Assembly: GCA_035504175.1 (NCBI GenBank)
Contig: DATJSJ010000134.1
Coordinates: 1-5,653 of the forward strand
Origin: DATJSJ01 sp035504175
GTDB lineage: Bacteria > Pseudomonadota > Alphaproteobacteria > Acetobacterales > Acetobacteraceae
Direction of reading: 5' to 3'
DNA length: 5,653 nucleotides
The notes below the pieces were generated by a model, which worked only from the letters and a program-made list of their open reading frames with translations, made no database searches and was not told the DNA's origin. Of the stretch, positions 1 through 5,551 are shown one piece after another (the stretch's first letter is position 1; every line of letters begins with the position of its first letter). A program made the position numbers and the translations under genes.

Positions 1-10
1 ACCCATTGCC

Positions 11-63
11 AAGACTAACGAATAAAAGTCTTTTTGCTTCTTTTTCTTCAGAAAAAGAAGACT
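11..63. repeat. Interlocking inverted repeats in the A+T-rich gene end
   Basis: The six-base word AAGACT occurs at 11-16 and 58-63, and its complement AGTCTT at 27-32. AGTCTT can therefore pair with either flanking copy, in competition. A third stem (37-46 with 51-60) is nested inside the right-hand pair. The block is far richer in A+T than the genes beside it and lies directly after the stop codon of the ACS permease. I read it as a transcript end that may work in both directions. Hairpins of this look are, from memory, recurrent after genes in some Acetobacteraceae; I could not check that. Confidence 0.6.
37..60 (-). terminator. Hairpin after the ACS permease gene
   Basis: A perfect 10-bp stem, CTTCTTTTTC (37-46) with GAAAAAGAAG (51-60), encloses the four-base loop TTCA. 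It begins 8 bases past the minus-strand TAA stop at 69-71. On the minus strand the stem is not followed at once by a T run; the nearest one is ACTTTTATT, about eight bases on, so it is an imperfect intrinsic terminator. Read on the plus strand, the weak 11-16/27-32 stem is followed by TTTGCTTCTTTTTC. That could end a plus-strand transcript coming from outside the window. Confidence 0.5.
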
Positions 64-68
64 CTTCC

Positions 69-1358
69 TTACTTGGCCACCGTCATCGCCCCTCGACGCA
101 CCCGCACCGTCATCATGACGATCCCGGCGGCCAGCAACGAGGCCGCCAGCAGGATGGCGGTGGCGACGAAGCTGCCGCCGGTTGCATCCTGCAGATACCC
201 GCCAAGGAACGGGCCAAAATAGCCGCCGAGATTGCCGAGCGCGTTGATCAGCCCCATGGCACCGCCGACCACGGCGGCCGGCAGGGCGCGTGACGCCGCG
301 GCCCAGAACGGCCCGTCATAGGACAGCGCCCCCGCCATCGCGAGGCAGATGAACAGCACGGCGAGCGGGATCGAGGCGGCGCCAATCGTCACCGACAGCA
401 CCAGGCTGACGGCCGCGACTGCCATCGGGATCAGCACGTGCAGCGGATAGTTGCCGTTATGGTCCGCGAAGCTGCCGTTGACCCACATGGCGATGATGGC
501 CGCGAGATAGGGCAGGGCGGCGATCAGCCCGACGGCGCCGAAGCCGGCTTCGGTCATGTGCTTGAGCAGGGTCGGCAGCCACATGTTCAGGCCGTAGAAG
601 CCGATCTGCACGAGAAAATAGACCAGCACGAGCTGCCAGACGGTGCCGTGCGTGAAGATCGCGCGGAACGGCACGTGCGGCGGGTCATTGGCGCGGTCGC
701 GGGCGAGCGACGATTCGATATAGTCGCGCTCGGCCGGCGAACACCACGGCGCTTCGTGCGGCCAATCCTTGACGAACATCACCCAGAGCGGCAGGGCGAT
801 GATGAACGGCAGCGCGCCCTCGATGAAGAACAGCGTGCGCCAGTCGGTGGTGGCCATGATCCAGCCCGAGAGCGGCTGGGTGATGATCGAGGAGATGGCG
901 AGGTTGGCCATCCAGAAGCTGTACGCCCGCGCGCGCTCGCGGACCGGGAACCAGTGGCTGATCAGCACCAGCATGGCCGGCCAGATTCCGCCTTCGGCGA
1001 CGCCGAGGAAGAAGCGCGCGACGAGAAGCTGCGTGTAGGTCTGCGCCAGGCCGCACAGGATCGCCATCGTGCCCCAGAACAGGATCATGACGGTGATGAA
1101 CTTCTTGGCGCTCCAGTGCTCGGCGAGATGGCCGCCCGGGATCTGCAGCAGCACGTAGCCGATGAAGAAGATGCCGCCAGCCGCGCCCTGCGCCGCACGT
1201 CCGACATGGAAGTCGTGGCCGATGCCGGAGAAGGCGTAGCTGATGTTCGTCCGGTCCATGAACGAGATGATGTAGACGACCATCCCGATCGGGATCAGCC
1301 GGAACCAGCGGGTCCGGCCGATCTCCGTCGCGGCCGGGGCCGCAGCGGCGGTGCTCAT
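69..1358 (-). CDS. ACS-family MFS permease (organic anion symporter type)
   Basis: This is an inner-membrane secondary carrier of the major facilitator superfamily, 429 residues, the usual size for 12 membrane helices. The anion:cation symporter signature is clear: MDRTNISYA in helix 1 (about 34-42), the loop 2-3 motif GGHLAEHWSAKK (75-86), ARFFLGVAEGGIWPA in helices 4-5 (114-128) and WFPVRERARA (136-145). The family takes up carboxylates such as phthalate, tartrate, hexuronates or hydroxyphenylacetate by H+ symport; the substrate here cannot be told. I prefer the ATG at 1358. The strong GGGGAGGA lies nine bases upstream of it, whereas it directly abuts the alternative ATG at 1367. The gene follows mntH by 55 bases on the same strand with no visible promoter between them, so co-transcription is likely. 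Family assignment is secure; the substrate is unknown. Confidence 0.93.
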   Translation of the reverse strand: MSTAAAAPAATEIGRTRWFRLIPIGMVVYIISFMDRTNISYAFSGIGHDFHVGRAAQGAAGGIFFIGYVLLQIPGGHLAEHWSAKKFITVMILFWGTMAILCGLAQTYTQLLVARFFLGVAEGGIWPAMLVLISHWFPVRERARAYSFWMANLAISSIITQPLSGWIMATTDWRTLFFIEGALPFIIALPLWVMFVKDWPHEAPWCSPAERDYIESSLARDRANDPPHVPFRAIFTHGTVWQLVLVYFLVQIGFYGLNMWLPTLLKHMTEAGFGAVGLIAALPYLAAIIAMWVNGSFADHNGNYPLHVLIPMAVAAVSLVLSVTIGAASIPLAVLFICLAMAGALSYDGPFWAAASRALPAAVVGGAMGLINALGNLGGYFGPFLGGYLQDATGGSFVATAILLAASLLAAGIVMMTVRVRRGAMTVAK

Positions 1359-1367
1359 CCTGTCCAT

Positions 1368-1375
1368 TCCTCCCC
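1368..1375 (-). promoter_or_regulatory. Ribosome binding site deciding the ACS permease start
   Basis: The minus strand reads GGGGAGGA immediately followed by ATG at 1367, leaving no spacer for that codon. The next in-frame ATG, at 1358, is nine bases away, within the usual range. This favours the start at 1358, making the protein three residues shorter than the longest reading. Confidence 0.7.
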
Positions 1376-1413
1376 GTCCGGACCGGCGCGGCCGAACGTG
1401 GAGCGAGGCTGCC

Positions 1414-2709
1414 CTATCCTGCGACTGTCTGCCAGAGCAGGACGAGGTTGAGGGCGAGGATCAGGCAGCCGGCGCCCCAGGCGAGCAGCCGCGTCGTGCG
1501 ACCGATCGCGAGCCCGCCCATCACATCGCGGCGAGCGGCGAGCAGCAGCAGGGCGACGATCGGGAAGGGCAGGGCGAGGCTGAGGATCACCTGACTGAGC
1601 ACCAGCGCATAGGTGGTGTTCACGCCGGCGCCGATCACCGCCACGCTCGGCACCATGGTAACCAGGCGCCGCAGCCAGAGCGGGATGCGGAAGCCGACGA
1701 AGCCCTGCATGATGACCTGTCCGGCCATGGTGCCAACGACCGAGCTCGACAGGCCGGAGGCCAGCAGCGACAGCAGGAACACCCAGGCGGCGCCGGCGCC
1801 GAGCAGCGGCGTCAGCGTGTGATAGGCGGTCTCGATGCTGGCAACCTCGCTGTGCCCGTGATGGAACACCGCCGCCGCCATGATCAGCATCGCCATGTTG
1901 ACCAGCCCGGCGAGCGTCAGCGCAATCACCGCCTCGGCATTTGAGAAGCCGACGATGCGCCGCGCCTCGTCGCGGTTGCCGGGGACGATGCGATGCTGCG
2001 TCAGGCTGGAATGCAGGTAGATCGCGTGCGGCATGACAGTCGCGCCGACGATCCCGACGGCGAGCAGCAGCGCGTCCGAGTTCGACAGATGCGGCACGAA
2101 GCTGCCGCGGGCGACCCCGGCCCAGTCGGGCCGGGCCAGCACGATCTCGATCAGGTAGGACAGCGCCATCACGCCGACCAGCGCGGTGATCAGCGCCTCG
2201 AGCGGACGGAAGCCGCGCCGCTCCAGCAGCAGCATGGCGTAGGTGGCGATGCCGGTGATCGCGGCGCCGGCCAGCATCGGCAGGCCGAGCAGCAGGTTGA
2301 TCGCGATGGTCGCACCGAGGAATTCCGCAAGATCGGTCGCCATCGCGGCGATCTCGCTGCCCACCCACATCCCGAGCACGAGCGGGCGGGGGAAGTGCTG
2401 CCGGCTCAGCTCCGCCAGGTTGCGGCCGGTGGCGATGCCGACCCGGGCCGAAAGCGCCTGGAACAGCATCGCCGCGGCATTGGCGAAGATCACGACCCAG
2501 AGCAGCTCGTATCCGAACTCGGCACCGCCCTGGATGTTGGTCGCGAAATTGCCCGGGTCCATGTAGGCGACCGAGGCGATGAAGGCCGGCCCCATGAAGG
2601 GCAGCAGCGCCGCCAGGCCGCGACGACGGCCCGCCAGACTCTCCTGCGCCTGCAGGCGAACGCGCCGGCTCGCATGACCGAGCTCGCCCACGCCCTGCGC
2701 CTGTGACAC
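1414..2709 (-). CDS. mntH: Nramp-family Mn2+/H+ symporter MntH
   Basis: This imports Mn2+ (and often Fe2+ or other divalent metals) across the inner membrane with protons. The 431-residue protein has the usual length for 11 helices. The Nramp metal site is complete: DPGN in unwound helix 1 (D51 to N54) and the helix 6 motif GATVMPHAIYLHS (222-234), giving the expected ligands D51, N54, A223 and M226, with H228 following. Other family marks are EFLGATIAINLLLG (129-142), ASGLSSSVVGTMAGQ (317-331) and SQVILSLALPFPI (372-384). I chose the GTG at 2709 because GAGGA lies seven bases before it and a promoter fits just upstream. The frame stays open to an ATG at 3213, but that extension is antisense to mntR, and the ATG at 2760 lies upstream of the predicted transcript start. 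The gene is divergent from mntR, which almost certainly represses it. Confidence 0.96.
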   Translation of the reverse strand: MSQAQGVGELGHASRRVRLQAQESLAGRRRGLAALLPFMGPAFIASVAYMDPGNFATNIQGGAEFGYELLWVVIFANAAAMLFQALSARVGIATGRNLAELSRQHFPRPLVLGMWVGSEIAAMATDLAEFLGATIAINLLLGLPMLAGAAITGIATYAMLLLERRGFRPLEALITALVGVMALSYLIEIVLARPDWAGVARGSFVPHLSNSDALLLAVGIVGATVMPHAIYLHSSLTQHRIVPGNRDEARRIVGFSNAEAVIALTLAGLVNMAMLIMAAAVFHHGHSEVASIETAYHTLTPLLGAGAAWVFLLSLLASGLSSSVVGTMAGQVIMQGFVGFRIPLWLRRLVTMVPSVAVIGAGVNTTYALVLSQVILSLALPFPIVALLLLAARRDVMGGLAIGRTTRLLAWGAGCLILALNLVLLWQTVAG

Positions 2710-2716
2710 GTCGCGT

Positions 2717-2721
2717 TCCTC
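2717..2721 (-). promoter_or_regulatory. Ribosome binding site of mntH
   Basis: GAGGA on the minus strand lies seven bases before the GTG at 2709. It is the only good Shine-Dalgarno match near the conserved start of the Nramp protein, so it decides the start codon. Confidence 0.75.
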
Positions 2722-2739
2722 GGGACCGGATTGCAGCAC

Positions 2740-2758
2740 GGGCCATAAAATATAGCCC
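2740..2758. promoter_or_regulatory. Palindrome on the mntH -10 box, candidate MntR operator
   Basis: Arms of eight bases, GGGCCATA (2740-2747) and TATAGCCC (2751-2758), surround a three-base AAA centre. Seven of eight pairs match; the exception is 2744/2754. The site covers the predicted -10 element of mntH and lies in the mntH-mntR gap, where an Mn2+-loaded MntR dimer would block transcription. The arms contain ATAGC-like words, as does the E. coli MntR box, but in the opposite relative orientation. The palindrome is seen; its use by MntR is inferred. Confidence 0.6.
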
Positions 2759-2775
2759 ATGCCACAAACCTGCAA
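2747..2775 (-). promoter_or_regulatory. Sigma-70 type promoter of mntH
   Basis: The minus strand has TTGCAG as -35 (2775-2770), a 17-base spacer and TATTTT as -10 (2752-2747). Both boxes are close to consensus and the spacing is ideal. Transcription should start near 2740, giving a leader of about 30 bases that carries the GAGGA ribosome binding site. That leader is too short for a manganese riboswitch. The -10 lies inside the 2740-2758 palindrome. Confidence 0.65.
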
Positions 2776-2783
2776 GGGCTTGC
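2772..2783. repeat. Small perfect palindrome beside the mntH -35 box
   Basis: GCAAG (2772-2776) and CTTGC (2779-2783) pair around a two-base GG centre and overlap the -35 hexamer of mntH. It differs in sequence from the 2740-2758 palindrome. It may be chance or a second regulator site. Confidence 0.3.
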
Positions 2784-2813
2784 CGTGGTACGCGGTCGCG
2801 GGCCAAAATTTCC

Positions 2814-2819
2814 TATCAT
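2814..2819 (+). promoter_or_regulatory. Possible -10 element of mntR
   Basis: TATCAT matches the -10 consensus at five of six positions and follows the A+T stretch CAAAATTT. It would start transcription at about 2826-2827, right on the ATG at 2827, giving a leaderless mntR message. No convincing -35 is seen at the right distance. A rival is TAAAAT at 2746-2751, inside the operator palindrome, which would leave a longer leader and put mntR under its own repression. Confidence 0.3.
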
Positions 2820-3267
2820 GATCACGATGAGCGGCGCGGCGGTGGCAGCGGGTGCGGAGCGCACGGCGCAGGCGGAGAGCTTTCGTCGGTCGCGCGAGGC
2901 GCGCGGCAGCGCGCTGGCGCAGGATTATTGCGAGCTGATCGCCGACCTGCTCGAGGAGACCGGCCAGGCCCGGGCGGTCGACATCGCGCGGCGGCTGGGC
3001 GTCGCGCATCCGACGGTGGTCAAGGCGATCGGCCGGCTGAAGCGCGACGGGCTGGTCCGGGCGGAACCGTACCGGTCGATTTTCCTGACGGAAGAGGGGC
3101 AGCGCCAGGCGATCGCGGCGCGCCGGCGGCATCAGATCGTATTGCGCTTCCTGGCGGCGATCGGTGTCTCCGACGCGAGCGCCCGGCGCGACGCCGAGGG
3201 CATCGAGCACCACGTGAGCGAGGAGACGCTGCAGGCGATGGCCCGGTTCGTGGAGGGACGCGGGTAG
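2818..3267 (+). CDS. mntR: Manganese-responsive transcriptional repressor MntR (DtxR family)
   Basis: This cytoplasmic dimeric repressor binds DNA when loaded with Mn2+ and turns off mntH. The 149 residues (from the ATG at 2818) hold a winged helix-turn-helix (about 51-80, with VDIARRLGVAHPTVVKAIGRL) and a short metal-binding and dimer domain ending in RRDAEGIEHHVSEETL. The residues matching the six Mn ligands of B. subtilis MntR are all present: D36, E39, H105, E127, E130 and H131. It lacks the SH3-like third domain of DtxR/IdeR and resembles the 155-residue E. coli MntR along its length. The start is uncertain: GTG 2785, ATG 2818 or ATG 2827. The codons from 2788 to 2817 (GTA, CCA, AAA, TTT, CCT and others) do not fit the G/C-ending usage that begins after 2827, so I reject the GTG despite AAGGG six bases before it. 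Neither ATG has a ribosome binding site. Confidence 0.94.
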   Translation: MITMSGAAVAAGAERTAQAESFRRSREARGSALAQDYCELIADLLEETGQARAVDIARRLGVAHPTVVKAIGRLKRDGLVRAEPYRSIFLTEEGQRQAIAARRRHQIVLRFLAAIGVSDASARRDAEGIEHHVSEETLQAMARFVEGRG

Positions 3268-3272
3268 CGGGG

Positions 3273-3300
3273 CTGCGATCGCAAGCTATGGCGATCGCAG
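3273..3300. terminator. Hairpin between convergent genes, possible shared terminator
   Basis: Perfect 10-bp arms, CTGCGATCGC (3273-3282) and GCGATCGCAG (3291-3300), flank an eight-base loop, AAGCTATG. It starts six bases after the mntR stop codon and contains the TAG stop (3288-3286, minus strand) of the facing gene in its loop. No T run follows on either strand, so it would need Rho or act by blocking and stabilising transcript ends. Its position between two converging genes supports a role in both directions. Confidence 0.55.
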
Positions 3301-4197
3301 GCGGCGCGCGGCGCTGACGAGGCGGCGCAACGGGCGGGTCATGCGCCACGAACGGCTCCCCCGCAGCAGCTCGACCTCGTGCTGCAGATCGGCCGCGCAA
3401 CGGTGCTGTTCGGCCAGCTCACCGCGCAGCCGCTTGAGCTCGCGGCGGAGGGCGGCGTTGTCGAGCGCCATCAGCTCGGGCGGATTCTCGCCGGCCGATA
3501 TCTCGCCCTCGAGTTCCTCCTCGACCCGGACGCTCCCGGGCTGGAAGGTCGCCGCATGCGCCTCGCGGGCGCGCTCGGCCGCCACTCCGACCGGCAGCAC
3601 CGGCGCCAGCCGGCGGTACAGATAGTCGCCGTCGGTCGCGAAGCGGGGAAACGCCAGCAGCACGACCGGCACATCGGCGACGACCAGGTGCTCCAGCAGC
3701 CGGTGGAACCCGACCGCGAGCACCCGCGCCTGGTCGGTCGGGCTCATGGAGAACACCAGGCCGCCGGGCACCGAGCCGAAATGCTCCCAGGTGGTGGGCA
3801 TGTCCGCCATCCAGGGCTGGGTGCGATGCAGCGCCTGCAACTGGACGATGCTGCGGCTCGCGGCGGCGGCACGCAGCGAGCGCACCGGCAGGATCGCCGC
3901 GTCGATGCGGATCGCCGGATCGCGCAGCGTGTGCTCGATGAACTCGTACGACCAGGGCGCCTTGACGACATAGGGCAGGTCCGGGGAGACGGCGGTGAGT
4001 GGCAGGTCCTCGAGCCCGGCCTGCGCGTCGGGCGCCCACTCCGCGGCCTGGCCGCGGCGGGAGACATGGGTGTCGAGGCCGAGCGCGGTCAGGTAGCGCA
4101 CCAACGCGCTCGTTCCCGCCCGGCCCGTTCCCGCGATCAGGAGGTGATGCCGGGGCTCAGCCATGGCAGCCGCGTCCGCGGCATCGGGTGGCTGCAT
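3286..4197 (-). CDS. P-loop sulfotransferase-like protein with C-terminal coiled coil
   Basis: The 303-residue protein opens with a nucleotide-binding loop, LLIAGTGRAGTSALVRYL (19-36). It has the layout of the 5'-phosphosulfate binding loop of sulfotransferases (GxxRxGT). AILPVRSLRAAAASRS (101-116) resembles the 3'-phosphate binding segment with its R and S (R106, S114 or S116). YVVKAPWSYEFIEHTL (76-91) lies between them. Residues 244-280 form a charged, leucine-spaced coiled coil, followed by SRSWRMTRPLRRL (281-293), a tail type often found in bacterial glycan-modifying enzymes. No signal peptide or membrane helix is seen, so it is probably cytoplasmic. Transfer of sulfate from PAPS to a glycan is a reasonable guess but not shown; it could be another P-loop kinase-like enzyme. 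Neither the ATG at 4197 nor the in-frame ATG at 4164, closer to the conserved fold, has a Shine-Dalgarno sequence. The YfcJ-type gene is 79 bases upstream on the same strand. Confidence 0.85.
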   Translation of the reverse strand: MQPPDAADAAAMAEPRHHLLIAGTGRAGTSALVRYLTALGLDTHVSRRGQAAEWAPDAQAGLEDLPLTAVSPDLPYVVKAPWSYEFIEHTLRDPAIRIDAAILPVRSLRAAAASRSIVQLQALHRTQPWMADMPTTWEHFGSVPGGLVFSMSPTDQARVLAVGFHRLLEHLVVADVPVVLLAFPRFATDGDYLYRRLAPVLPVGVAAERAREAHAATFQPGSVRVEEELEGEISAGENPPELMALDNAALRRELKRLRGELAEQHRCAADLQHEVELLRGSRSWRMTRPLRRLVSAARRLRSP

Positions 4198-4210
4198 GGC
4201 GTGAGATGGC

Positions 4211-4239
4211 CGCGCCCGGCCTTGCCATGACCGGGCGCG
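4211..4239 (-). terminator. G+C-rich hairpin between the YfcJ-type gene and the sulfotransferase-like gene
   Basis: Perfect 9-bp arms, CGCGCCCGG (4211-4219) and CCGGGCGCG (4231-4239), enclose 11 bases. A further GGC/GCC pair (4208-4210 with 4241-4243) extends the stem past one bulged T. It begins 37 bases after the YfcJ-type stop codon and ends 13 bases before the ATG at 4197. No T run follows, so it is a weak terminator at most. It could equally reduce or process read-through into the next gene. Confidence 0.4.
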
Positions 4240-4276
4240 TGCCGTCGCAGTGGTGGTGGCACATGGCCCCGTTATG

Positions 4277-5551
4277 TCAGCCGGACGGAGTCCCGTCTCG
4301 CCGATCCTGTGCGGCGCGGGTGGCGGCGACCAGCGCCATGCAGGCGGCGGCCGCGGCGGCGCCGGCGAGGAAGATCGCGGGATAGCCGAAGCGGGCGGCG
4401 ATGGCGCCGGTCAGCGGGCCGGTGACGGCGATCGCGACGTCGAGGAAGGCGGAGAAGCCGCCAAGCGCCGCGCCGCGATTCTGCGCCGGCACACGGCGGA
4501 CGGCCTGAACGCCGAGTGCCGGGAACACCAGCGAGAAGCCGAGCCCGGTGCCGAACGCGCCGGCCAGCGCGACCGCCGGCCGCCCGGCCGCCGCCAGCAC
4601 GAGCTGGCCCGCGGTCTCGACCGCCAGCGAGACGAGCGCGATCGGCGCTGCCCCCACCCGGTCGGCAAGGCCCGAGAACACCAGGCGCGGGGCGATGAAG
4701 CCGATGCCGAACACGGTGAGCGCGAGGCCGGCGCCGGACCAGCCATGTGCGGCGTAGTCGAGCGAGATGAAGGCGGCGAGCGCGGCGTAGCCGATCGTCG
4801 CGAGGGCGAGGCCGAGCCCCTCCTGCCAGATCGCGCCCAGCACCCGCACGAAGGCAAGCCGCCGACCGCCGGGCGTCGATACGGCGGGCACCGCGAGGGC
4901 GACGCCGAGCGCCAGCAGCGGCAGCAGGGTCACGGCGAGGGCGACGGCCCGGAAGCCGAACCGGCCAAGCAGTGCCATGCCGATCGGCGCCCCGGCGGCG
5001 AGCGCGCCATACATGGCGACGCCGTTCCAGCTGATGACCTTGCCCGCGTTGCGCGGGCCGACCCGGCCGATGCCCCAGGCCAGCACGCCGGTCAGCAGCA
5101 GGCTCTCGCCGCAGCCGAGGATCAGCCGGCCGACGATGAGCACGGCCAGCGCGCCGCCCGGCGACAGCCCGGGCAGTGTCGCCAGCACGTAGGTGAAGCC
5201 GGCCAGGGCGGCGGCGATGAGGCCGAGCAGGGCGGAGAGTTTCGGCCCGCGCGTATCGGCGATCGTCCCGGCGGGCTGGCGGGTCGCCAGCGTCGCCAGC
5301 GACTGGATACCGACCGCAAAGCCGGCCGTGACGGTGCCGAAGCCGAGGTCGTGATGCACCCAGACCGGGATGGTCGGCAGCGGGATGCCGACGGTAAGCA
5401 TGCCGACGAACACGGTCGCGATCAGCGGCAGGAGCATCAGCGTCGGCCGGCGGACGGCGTCCGGCACGATGGGCGCGGCGCGGTCCGGCGAGACGCGATC
5501 TTCCGAGACGCGATCCTGCGAGGCGGGGCGTCCGACCGCGCCGCCGGTCAA
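4277..5551 (-). CDS. yfcJ: YfcJ/YhhS-type MFS transporter
   Basis: This is an inner-membrane carrier of the major facilitator superfamily, 424 residues, with about 12 hydrophobic segments starting near residue 38. The sequence strongly recalls E. coli YfcJ and its relative YhhS: VGIPLPTIPVWVHHDLGF (54-71), the loop 2-3 motif RQPAGTIADTRGPK (91-104), IVGRLILGCGESLLLTG (139-155), KVISWNGVAMYGALAAGAPI (171-190) and LVFPALGVQAVRRVPAQNRG (341-360). These proteins are grouped with sugar and drug efflux carriers; the natural substrate is not established. The start is weak. The TTG at 5551 overlaps the TGA of the upstream reading frame (TTGA), which suggests coupled translation, but no ribosome binding site is seen. 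Alternatives are the GTG at 5467 and the ATG at 5437, the latter leaving almost nothing before helix 1. Residues 12-26 are a low-complexity pentapeptide repeat. The family call is firm, the start is not. Confidence 0.9.
   Translation of the reverse strand: MTGGAVGRPASQDRVSEDRVSPDRAAPIVPDAVRRPTLMLLPLIATVFVGMLTVGIPLPTIPVWVHHDLGFGTVTAGFAVGIQSLATLATRQPAGTIADTRGPKLSALLGLIAAALAGFTYVLATLPGLSPGGALAVLIVGRLILGCGESLLLTGVLAWGIGRVGPRNAGKVISWNGVAMYGALAAGAPIGMALLGRFGFRAVALAVTLLPLLALGVALAVPAVSTPGGRRLAFVRVLGAIWQEGLGLALATIGYAALAAFISLDYAAHGWSGAGLALTVFGIGFIAPRLVFSGLADRVGAAPIALVSLAVETAGQLVLAAAGRPAVALAGAFGTGLGFSLVFPALGVQAVRRVPAQNRGAALGGFSAFLDVAIAVTGPLTGAIAARFGYPAIFLAGAAAAAACMALVAATRAAQDRRDGTPSG
5489..5533 (-). repeat. 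15-base tandem repeat in the N-terminal tail of the YfcJ-type gene
   Basis: Two 15-base units (5489-5503 and 5504-5518) share CGAGACGCGATC and differ only in their last three bases. A third, decayed copy begins at 5519 with CGAG. They encode DRVSE, DRVSP and DRAAP-like pentapeptides before the first membrane helix. The region should tolerate length change by slippage in steps of five residues, without a frameshift. Confidence 0.7.

Noticed and set aside
1368..1413. A separate promoter for the ACS permease
   Set aside because: The 46-base stretch is G+C-rich and contains no -10-like or -35-like pair; only the ribosome binding site stands out.
438..1451. A 337-codon open frame on the plus strand opposite the ACS permease
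   Set aside because: It is charged and low-complexity, has no recognisable family, and is fully antisense to a well-supported permease. The plus-strand frames at 1351-1944 and 1993-2706 opposite mntH, and at 3379-4230 opposite the sulfotransferase-like gene, fail for the same reasons.
2707..2760. A manganese riboswitch in the mntH leader
   Set aside because: With the predicted transcript start near 2740 the leader is only about 30 bases, too short for a yybP-ykoY element, and no such fold is seen.
2710..3213. N-terminal extension of MntH to an ATG at 3213 (599 residues)
   Set aside because: The extra 168 residues are antisense to mntR, lack hydrophobic or domain features, and lie upstream of the promoter and ribosome binding site that fit the GTG at 2709.
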